Source: Cladorrhinum sp. PSN259 (Eukaryota; Ascomycota; Sordariomycetes; Sordariales; Podosporaceae). Taken from it: 64,000 nucleotides of DNA. How positions within the stretch are numbered: the first letter of the stretch is position 1; each line of letters begins with the position of its first letter. The translations under genes were made by a program, and so were the position numbers. Below the pieces are notes generated by a model. That model saw only the letters and a list, made by a program, of their open reading frames with translations. It did no database searches and was not told where the DNA came from. Shown one piece after another: positions 55,001-64,000 of this stretch. The stretch spans positions 1,111,694-1,175,693 of the forward strand of contig MU867063.1 in assembly GCA_033725935.1 (NCBI GenBank), read 5' to 3'.

Positions 55001-56783
55001 CACAAAATCCTGCCCCCAAGGAGCCAAGTGTGCCTTGGAACTTCTTCATTCCCTGAGAGGCTCGTCGTCCGTCGAGGAGCAGCCAGTAGGATCAGAAATT
55101 GGGCTTCTGTCGGGGGTGAGTGGTTGGGGGGAGGGTGTAAGCCGGGGCCTGGCATGTGCCCTGGATGGTGGTAGATGCCCGGGCCCAGGTAAGGTTTCTC
55201 ATGGTTCCATCTCAACGCTGATCTGCTGCAACGCACAACTTCTCTTTTTCTCCAAGAATAAATACGAATCGCAAAAACGTGGCCGAATTTGCCGGATCAC
55301 CTGCTCAGCTTGATTTGAGAGGAAAGGATACCGACATGGACGAGTCTTGAATTGAAAGATCGGGCACGGGAGTGCGCACACATCTGACATCTGGCTGGAT
55401 GACCCTTGCCGCTTGCCTGGCGCTCCATGCATTCTTATTTGCTTCTTGGGCCCTCTCCATTCCCGTTCGGGCAGCGGCGACATGGTTTGATGCATCACAC
55501 ACCACCATCACACACACGCCTCAAGGTACCTCGCCTGCGCCGTATTACGCACCACACACACACACTCTCTCTCTCTCTCCCCAAATGTCCCGGACCCCCG
55601 TTATCTGCCTCATCGTGTCGTACACGTATACCCTGAGTTCCAACAATGAGTCTCCGGGTTGATCTTGGCTTCCATTTTATTCTGGGGGAAACGAGATGAG
55701 AAGCATCATGGAATCATGAAATCAAGAGGTATTAATGTCAATCGGGAAGTGAGTGACATCCATGGTTGGCTACGCTCCCGGGCCCGCAGACACCACGGTG
55801 CGGTGCAGTGGTGTTGAAAGTGGTGCTGCACTGCGGCAGGGTCTAGCGTCCCCCCCACGGCCTGCCGCCCCCTGCCTTACCAGCTTTCCCTGCAGAGTTT
55901 AGGCCCGAGAACGCCCGCAGGCCGTCGTGCACTGCCTTTGACTAAATGCGGCCCCATTCCACCTTTTGGGTCTTTAGATTCCCGCCAACTCCCTGTTCAG
56001 TTGCACCTCAACGTCAGATTCTCGAATCTGTCACTTATAGGCCGACTGCCGGATTCGACACTTTTCATTTTTCACGCTTCCGAGCGTCTCGTCGCCGCCG
56101 CCGTCGTCACCGTCGACGCGGGGCCCCGACCGAATATCTCCACACACCTCTCTCTCTCTCTCTCTCTCTAAATTACCCTCCACCTCCGTCTTACTCCTTC
56201 TTCCCCTCGGACCTGACTCTTGACGGCCTTCACATCGAACCCGCAAGTTAGCTGAACCTACCATAAACACTGCATTTACAGTAGGAATCTCGAACTGGGG
56301 CGTTGTGGTGCTGTCGATGTTGTTTGAGGGGGGTGGAAGTCGTGCGTAGGTCGGTTGAAACACGCATTGGGGAATCTGCAGATCGTAAAGGCAAAGCGAG
56401 CAAGGATTCATATTTGGCAGATTTGTCCGGAGAGGACGCGTTGCATAGAGGAGGGTGGCCTTGTTGTTCAAGCTTTTGGACCTAAGCCACGCCTCTCTTT
56501 GTTCGGCCCCGATGGAATGTCTTTCTCTTGGAGGCAGCTTGTGCTCAACGAATCGCTCGCATTCGGCAACAAAGTCAACAGTAATGCTCTGAGGAACCTT
56601 GAGCAAATGACGAGTCTGGCCTGATTGTCATTATCCACCAACAGCCGACCCGCAAGCTCATCACTCACCACCGTCGCTCTTTTGCGGGTTCCGAATAATA
56701 CGACTTGCGAGATTCCGAACAAAACTCTCTCTCTCTCTCTTGATCCATGAAAACAGAAATTGAAGAACCCCGGGCATTAACCA
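52044..56783. other. 4.7-kb gene-free block before the OGT-like gene
   Basis: No supportable protein gene on either strand. Simple repeats are frequent: (GGT)n at 53235-53264, GTAT/TGTA runs near 53765-53793 and 54330-54360, (CT)n at 55565-55580, 56147-56170 and 56723-56740, and poly-A at 53131-53145. The last ~900 nt are pyrimidine-rich and probably the OGT-like gene's leader. The rest may contain a long promoter or unannotated non-coding transcripts; no tRNA or rRNA was seen. Confidence 0.5.
53235..53264 (+). repeat. (GGT)n microsatellite
   Basis: About nine consecutive GGT units on the + strand in the large gene-free block. Confidence 0.9.
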
Positions 56784-59700
56784 ATGTTACCTCTTGTCCA
56801 GATGCACCCAATGGTGCAACCACCACTCGATCTTCTCGGGCCTCACCAGCCTCACGTAAATCATGAGTTGGAATATGTGTCGCAGCATCACCAGCGACCA
56901 CACTTCGTGCGACCGTCACCATCGCTCTCACACCATGGCTCGGATTCGACCCCAAGAGCCTTCTCCATCCGCAGCAACCACCAAGCCCCGGCATTGCATC
57001 GAATCAGCACCTCATTCATGCGATCCCACACCCACGGTCACAGTGCTGAGCACTCTCTAAGGCGCAAAACACCAAATGGGACCATCGACAATGGATACGA
57101 CGGATCGATAGCTCATCTGGCCTCAGGGCCTCCACCTCTTAAGCATATGATTGTGCCAGCTTCATCCAGGCCGTTTCCGACTGCTCATGCTCACCGGCCA
57201 TCTTTGACAGGATCGCAATGGTCGTTCCAGGGCAGCACGCCAAATGGAGGATGGGACATCGGGCCATCCAATATCATGCTCAACCCCCCAATACAAGACC
57301 AGGTAAACTATCTGCAGCCTGGGCCTTTGCAACCCAGCTATCGCTCTTCCATGTCTGGCTTGCAACCTCTGCTTGGCCCAGGCTACCAGCAGCCACCTCT
57401 AGCTCAGCCGACTTACAGCCCAGGCAGCTACCAGCAGCATCTCATGTGGAGGAATAACGGACATCCCGATTATCGATCCGCTATTCCATTAGCAAATGGC
57501 TACACGACCCAAAATGCTGTCGTCGACAGTGCTTTCATGCCCTCGCAATCCACGATACATGGCTTACCTAACGCACCTGGGCTTGGACAGGCTCACCCTT
57601 TCCGGCTACCTTTATCAAGTAATCCACTCGATGATGGATTCGCCCGATATAATCAGACGTACCTGGCGCACCAGAATGCTCGTCAAATTGCAGACCCTCT
57701 TACACAATCCACAGGCCACCCTGGACAAGGCCCAGGAAATGATGTCTCATCACGCGCCAAGTTCAAGGAGCGAGCATTACAGCAAGCTCACAAGAATTAC
57801 AATGATCTCCTTATATATCTTGGTAGTTCGAAAAGATCTCATCATGCGAGAACCGGCTCAAATTCGAGGTCACCATCTAAAATGGTGGTGTACCCGAAAC
57901 CTTCAATAGCAACAACTTCGAGTGTAACAAAGATCCGGCCCTCTGTCGCTCTTGTAGGACCTACATCGTTCCACTCACAGCAAATGGCACACAATCTAGC
58001 CGCTACTCGGGCATTTGACGGTTACGGCCATCAACCAAGTCACTTCACTGCCGGCGTCAGACAAGCGTATCTGGAAATTGGAGGTTCCCCGCTCCAAAAT
58101 GCGAAGAGTTCCTTGGATATCCTTACAACTTTGGCGGAGCAGAGTGGTTGGAAATGGGTCGATGGAATGTTGCTCGGTGGTTGTCTTCATTATGGTCTTG
58201 AGCATTACGAGGAAGCATTAGAGTGGTTTAAACGTATCGTCAATCTGGATCCAAACCACGTCGAGGCCATCTCAAATATAGCCGCGACTCTTTACTGCTT
58301 GAACAAACCAGATGAAGCCGAAGCGCAGTGGGTCAAGGCGATCAAAATACGACCAAGTTACCTCGAAGCCGTTGAGCACCTCGTGGGTTTGTTATCCTCA
58401 AACAACAAGAGCCGGGACGCGGTCAACACCATAGATTACATTCAGCGTATTTTGAGGATGCCGGCAATGGGCTCGGCCCAAAATCAGGTTAGCGAGAGTG
58501 CGAGTGAGGCAGATACGCCATCAACAACCTCACTGCCGCGTGAATCCAGCCCGCTCGACACTTTTGCTCTGGAATCGGACAAGACCGAGAGCCCTGAACG
58601 ACGCTTTGCCAAGACGAATGACTCTATCAACGAGCCAGGTTACGGTTCTAGTGGTTACGCTATTGCGGGGAGTGAGAATGGTCGGATGATACTTCTGATC
58701 CACGCAAAAGGGAACATGCTCTACGCCCTGAAAGACATCGATCGCGCGTCCGAGGCTTTCGAGGAGGCTGTTTTGATCAGCGCTGGACGGCAGGTGGAGG
58801 GGGTGCAATCGCTCATCCGCAGGATACAAACCGTCTTGGCGCCTCGAGATCCTCAGTCGGGGCAACATACCAACATTTCTCTCCCATTACTCTTGTCTCC
58901 AACCCGGGCAAAACATACCGCCCGACAACTATTTGTCGCCAACGGAGGACATCTTCCGGGTCTGGAGTACGTACCAGAAGGCCCTCATAAAAAGTCCGCG
59001 GTGGCAACAACTAGCAACTCGCTGCTGTCCCTGGCCAAGATTTTTCAGGATGCCATGTCCAATGGAGGGCCACAAAGCGGTCTGATACGTCAGCCTGCCG
59101 GGGTCGGTGATATCCTCGCTTTGTATTACCTCTCCCTCTCGCTGCAGGAAAGCCCGTCGACTGCAAATAATGTTGGCATCTTGCTCGCCAGTGTTCAACA
59201 AACTTCAGCACAGGCGCAGTTTGACCCGGCGGACATGAGTGTTGCCGCAAGCGTACCCGGCATCCAGCCAGGAAGCGGGCTGTCTCTGGCACTGGCATAC
59301 TACTATCATGGCTTACAGTTGGATCCGAAGCACGTGCATCTGCATACCAATCTGGGTAGCCTTCTTAAAGACATTGGGCAGTTGGATATGGCCATCTCGA
59401 TGTATGAGCAGGCTGTCGCATGCGACCCTAATTTCGACATTGCGTTGACGAACTTGGCGAACGCCGTTAAAGACAGGGGGCGCATCAACGACGCAATTGG
59501 ATACTATAGGCGAGCTGTTGCCGCTAACCCTGACTTCGCGGAAGCTGTCTGCGGTCTCTCAACCGCCCTCAATTCAGTATGTGACTGGAAAGGGCGTGGA
59601 GGTGTCGTAATCGCTAATGGCAAGTATGATCGCTGGCATGTGGATGATCGTGGTATGCTTCGAGATGTGCAGGCCGACCGTGTGGGGAGCGGGCTGATGA

Positions 59701-61556
59701 AGCGAGTTGTCGAGATCGTTGGGCGTCAACTCAAAGAGTCGAGAGTTTGGGGTTGTGGAGCTCTGCAGGAGCAGTCAATAGCTGAACTGGCCAGACAGCT
59801 CAGAAATGCCGGGGCCGGCATCACGGATTCGGGTGTGAACCTGGAGGCCGAACTTCAAAAATGGGCCGGTAGATCATGGGAGGGTTCTCGTATTCTGCGT
59901 CTCGTTGAACGATCAACAAGAGCTGCCATGCGTTGCAGGTATATCGACAAGGTTAAAGGAATCAAATCGCCTGGGTACCGACGCCCACGGCTACCAGCAA
60001 GCCTTTCAGTACCTTCGGCTCCGACTGTGCTCCCATTCCACACATTTACATGCCCTCTTACCGCCAAGGACATCCGAATGATCTCCCAAAGGAACGCGCT
60101 GAGGATATCATGCTCAACCCTCAGGTCCCCTTGGGTTCCATCCATGGTCTATGAACCGCCAAACCCCCCCAGTCCTCACTTCAACGTCGGCTATGTCTCT
60201 TCTGACTTCAACAACCACCCCCTAGCGCACTTGATGCAGTCCGTGTTTGGATTCCATAATCCTGGGAGGGTTAGAGCGTTCTGCTACGCCACAACTGCCA
60301 GTGACAAATCTGTTCATCGCCAACAGATTGAGCGCGAAGCCCCCGTTTTCCGCGATGTCAGCTCCTGGACCTCAGACAAGCTCGTCGACCAGATTGTCGC
60401 TGACGGTATCCACATTCTGGTCAATCTCAACGGCTACACTCGTGGAGCTCGCAACGAAATCTTTGCCGCGCGCCCTGCTCCAATCCAGATGTCCTTCATG
60501 GGATTCGCCGGAACACTTGGTGCCGAATGGTGTGATTATTTGCTTGCCGATACCACCGCCATTCCTCCTTCCACACTTCGGCCACATCGGGATAATCTGA
60601 ATCTGGAGGACGTCTTCCGTGACGAAGAAGACGCGGAAAAGGAGGACTGGGTTTATTCGGAGAATATAATTTACTGCCGCGATACCTTCTTCTGCTGCGA
60701 CCACGCCCAGTCCGCCGATGGCTACAACGAGAAGCACATGACCTGGGAAGAAGACCAGAGGCGGCGATGGAAGATGCGAAAGGAGTTGTTCCCTAGCCTT
60801 CCAGATGACGCCATCATCCTCGGCAATTTTAATCAGCTCTACAAGGTATGTTGTCCGTATTCAATAAGTCTACTAAATCTGGATCTCGTCGCTAACATAT
60901 TCGCCTAGATCGACCCGACTACTTTCCGTTCTTGGCTTCGCATTCTGGCTCATGCACCCAATGCCTACCTTTGGCTTCTCCGCTTCCCTGAGCTTGGTGA
61001 GACACATCTTCGCCGAACCGCAAGGGAATGGGTAGGCGAGGACGTCGCCAGCCGTCTCATCTTCACCGATGTGGCACCCAAGCAACAACACATCTCTCGT
61101 GCTCGCGTGTGCGACTTGTTCCTTGATACGCCCGAGTGCAACGCACACACCACCGCGGCGGATATTCTCTGGTCTAGTACTCCGCTGCTTACCCTACCAC
61201 GGTATGACTACAAGATGTGCTCACGCATGGCGGCCTCCATCCTCAAGGGTGCTCTTCCAAAAGGTAGGAGGGGCGAGGACGCCGCCAAGGAGCTCATCGC
61301 GGCGGATGAGGACGAATATGAAATTTTCGCACTGAAGTTGATCAATGGGATGCGCTATAGGCTCGCGTGGGGTGCCGATGGCGAGATGTATGGCGAGGGG
61401 GTTGGAAGGCTGGCTGATTTGAGGAAGCTGCTGTGGGACAGCAAGTGGAGCTGTGCGCTGTTTGATACGCGAAGGTGGGTGAAGGATTTGGAGGATGCGT
61501 ATGGCGCTGCGTGGAGGAAGTGGGAGTTGGGAGAAGGGGGGGATATTTATCTTTGA
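56784..61556 (+). CDS. O-GlcNAc-transferase-like TPR glycosyltransferase (GT41)
   Basis: Homologue of nucleocytoplasmic O-GlcNAc transferase, which adds single GlcNAc residues to Ser/Thr. Two exons, 56784-60845 and 60909-61556 (63-nt intron, GTATGT donor), join NFNQLYK to IDPTTFRSWLRIL and give 1569 aa, longer than the ~1050 of animal OGT. The first ~330 residues are disordered and His/Pro/Gln-rich. TPR repeats lie at about 457-535 (HYEEALEWFKRIVNLDPNH) and about 832-940 (NLGSLLKDIGQLDMAISMYEQA). The catalytic half starts near 1125 (HFNVGYVSSDFNNHPLAHLM) and includes DGIHILVNLNGYTRGARNE, FAARPAPIQMSFMGFAGT and TDVAPKQQHISRARVCDLFLDT. The end is a Glu/Gly-rich tail. The ATG at 56784 is the first in frame after a stop. 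SPINDLY-type fucosyltransferases are relatives, so the donor sugar should be regarded as likely rather than proven. Confidence 0.9.
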
Positions 61557-64000
61557 CTCATTTATCGGCTTTTTGGCTTTTGCTTTTCTTTGGTTGGATA
61601 GGGTGGCGTTATTTTCTTGTTCTTTCTTTTTGGTGAAAAACTCTGGGACGAGATGGAAACGGAGGGTTATTTATGAAGATATGATTATTTTTACTCATTT
61701 TTTCTCTTGGAAGGGGAAATAAGGGAATCTAGATTTCCTGGTCGGCGTTTGTTTGTCTTTGTTGTTTTTGGCTGTCGCTTGAGGGACAATCTCTTGCTTT
61801 TGTTCGGGTTACTCATTTGTGAAGGGAAAACTTATACAGAGGATTTGGGAAGATAACATACATATATACGCCATACTAAATGCGCTGTGATATGGTGTAC
61901 TTGGAGTTTTTTTTGGGTTTTCTTTTTTTTGGTTTTTCTACTTTGCTTGTTTATATTGCATTCATTTGCTTGCTTTTGACATTTAGTTTGCCCATTGGAA
62001 GCGTTTTTATGATGAAGGGCTTGTTTGCTGCTTGTTGCGTTTGCCTGTTGCTGCTGCAAGTACTGTACATACTACAGTTTTATCACTCTTTTTTTCCTTT
62101 TCTTTTTCGGTCTGTGATATACATTCTACACTTGAGATCATCATGATCAACAACTCACATCACATCACACTCTTCTTATATGGCCTGTCAAACATAAACA
62201 GGTTTTTGAAAGTTTATTGGAAGAAGTCTTTTTATTTCTTCTTGGTTAAATAGAGTCTTTTTTTTGGGCGGGGCTTTTTTTGGTGTTTAGGGTCTTGTGG
62301 AAGAAAGCTTGGGTGGAATAAGGTAAATAGAACTCGTAAAACCTGGGTGTGAGATAAAAATGGGTCATGAAGGGAAAATAAGAAGAAAGAAAAAAAGACA
62401 TTGGAATCATGCGGAAACTTTTTATATTTTTATATTTTTGTTTAACTGAACTGATCTGGACTTGGAAAATTGGGAAATTGGAAACTGAAATTATATGTAG
62501 TAGTAGTAGTAATAGTGATTTGTTTTTTTATTATCGAACTTGGAACTTGGGGATTAAATAGGAAATTTAAATCCTTGAAAATTAAAATTCAGATTCTTCT
62601 GTCTTGAGCCCGGCAGATGATAAACTTATGGAGTTTCGGGGGTTTTTTTTTGATATGAAATTTTTTTCTTCTCCCTTTTCGGGTTGACATCTTTTTTTCT
62701 GAAATGCGTATAACTTGGGTATACTTCTATCTATCTATCTACATGCTGGGTGGCTGGCTGGCTAGCTAGATAGATGGATGGATGGATGGCTCTCGAAGGC
62801 TTTTTCTTCTTTTTGCTTTCATCAATATTTGGCGATTTAATTAATGTCAATGTCAGATTTATAGATTATTTAATGTATTCCAGACACTTTTGTCATTGAT
62901 GGCTTTATGATACGATAATTTTCTTTATTTCTATTGTATCTTTGACGCTCGGAAAGTGACGAGGAATGAACAGATAGATGTGAGTGAGGGGAATAGGGAA
63001 TAATATATATATATTTGTGCGTAGGTGATGCTTGGGATCTGAGGTGAAGCAAGTACAGCAGTGCCCCCTTTAAGATGCATAAAAATTGACTTCGAAGGAC
63101 TTGGATTAGGGGTCTGTACTTTACTTTTTTTTGGCAATATAAACCGAGGGTTCTTCTAGAGTTATTTAGGTTTGTATATATCGCCTCTTTCCCTCCCGTT
63201 TCTTTCGGATTTTGGAGACGAAGTTGCAGTGGAGCAGAGGGTGTCTGTATCTTTTACATGTGTAACGTATAGGTGAACTGTCAAGAGGGAGCGGCGGTCA
63301 ATGCTGGTAAATCTGTGTCGGGCGATGACTTCTCCTTTGGCCGTGGATGGGATTTTCAACTGGGGAGGGTTTGGAGTAACATGGCTGCTTTTGCATGGTG
63401 TTTTTAGGTAAATTGTCAAGAGGGAATGGGGGTCAATGGTGGTAAAGCTGTGTCGAGCGATGGCTTCTCCTTTGGCAGTGGATGGGATTTCCAACCGGGG
63501 AGGGTTTGGAGTAACATGGCTGCTTTTGCATGATGTTGATATGCGGTTCTCTTGTTATCTTCGTAGTTGGTGTCGATTATAGCTTCTGCTTGCCGTGGTG
63601 CTGATAGAACAAGAGGTGATCGGTTGGAGAGGCGAGCGCCTTTTCAAGGAGGGATGAATGCGCAGAGTTCGGCTGGGAGGCTTGCAGGACACGAGATATC
63701 ACTGCAGGAGAAGTGAGGTGGACGTTTGGGGCACCTCAGGCTCGTCTACGGAACACTCTATCTTTACCAACAAGACCTTGTCCAACTTGTTGGTGGCCAC
63801 CCAAGTTTATCGGGTTTCCCTTTCATGCTCAGCCCTCCGATCTGTGAGAATCAAGGGAGGACCGACAAGTGCCCGTCGCCCTTTGTATAGCTTGTAGGAC
63901 GGCTGAAGGTGAATGGCTCAGCGTGGAAGTGGCATCAGTGAGCTTCTCTTTCAGCTGACCCGCGACAGCTCTAGAGACAACAGGACAGCGTCTCCCGCTC
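61557..64000. other. AT-rich gene-free end of the window
   Basis: 2.4 kb without a supportable gene. To about 63,200 it is AT-rich with T-runs and small tetranucleotide arrays (CTAT near 62728-62742, GGCT/GGAT near 62749-62789, TAG near 62499-62512). Minus frames near 63162-63494 follow the tandem duplication described separately. The last ~450 nt are more GC-rich and may belong to a neighbouring locus cut off by the window. Confidence 0.5.
63271..63535 (+). repeat. Two-copy tandem duplication, ~130-nt unit with 135-bp period
   Basis: Copies 63271-63400 and 63406-63535 align without gaps over 130 nt with about 13 differences (roughly 90% identity). The last ~40 nt of the unit (from ggggagggtttggagtaaca) are almost identical. 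Nine of the thirteen differences are transitions. The unit resembles nothing I recognise. Confidence 0.88.

Noticed and set aside
63162..63494. 110-codon minus frame with an internal 45-residue repeat
   Set aside because: The start is TTG, and the repeat simply reflects the 135-bp DNA duplication; most differences between copies change amino acids, so coding constraint is not supported.
1..64000. tRNA, rRNA, CRISPR arrays and transposase genes
   Set aside because: I looked for B-box-like words, array-type spaced repeats and transposase or reverse-transcriptase motifs by eye and found none that held up; a covariance-model search would be needed to exclude small RNAs fully.

Overview
The window is nuclear DNA from a filamentous ascomycete (Pezizomycotina, most likely a Sordariomycete; species not determined). 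The evidence is the proteins themselves (fungal Zrg17, Gpc1, 2EXR, Cym1, Kelch-transmembrane and taxilin-like proteins) and the introns. Introns are mostly 53-90 nt, with GTAnGT-type donors, CTAAC/CTGAC-type branch sites and a short distance to the AG. Genes lie on both strands with intergenic gaps of 0.1-4.7 kb. I see no operons, rRNA, tRNA, CRISPR array or intact transposon.

Layout, left to right: 3' end of EBP2 (+); zinc transporter subunit ZRG17 (-); unknown acidic protein (-); NatB catalytic subunit NAT3 (+); 2EXR-domain protein (+); nitronate monooxygenase (-); unknown acidic protein (-); taxilin coiled-coil protein (-); mitochondrial presequence protease CYM1 (+); ornithine decarboxylase with a long leader (+); PRPP synthetase with a large insertion (+); APC/C activator CDH1 (+); glycerophosphocholine acyltransferase GPC1 (-); cohesin subunit SMC1 (+); family X DNA polymerase POL4 (+); a MAPEG membrane protein (-); a Kelch cell-surface protein (-); COPII coat SEC23 (+); ribosomal protein RPL12 (+); a 4.7-kb gene-free block; an O-GlcNAc-transferase-like protein (+); and an AT-rich gene-free end carrying a 135-bp tandem duplication.

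Nearly all of these are conserved housekeeping genes: ribosome assembly, N-terminal acetylation, mitochondrial peptide turnover, polyamine and nucleotide synthesis, lipid remodelling, cohesion, repair, secretion and translation. The neighbourhood looks like ordinary core chromosome rather than a biosynthetic cluster or a mobile island. CDH1, SMC1 and POL4 lie within 13 kb, but nothing shows that they are functionally linked. I found no convincing new multi-gene system. The more interesting signals are regulatory or structural: an AUG-free 530-nt stretch before ornithine decarboxylase with a likely 5'-UTR intron, a frame-preserving 60-nt intron in an unknown gene, the PRPP synthetase insertion, a large OGT-like enzyme, and repeat-rich intergenic blocks.

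Exon boundaries were worked out by hand from splice motifs, phase and family similarity. Family names come from recognised sequence motifs; no database search was run.
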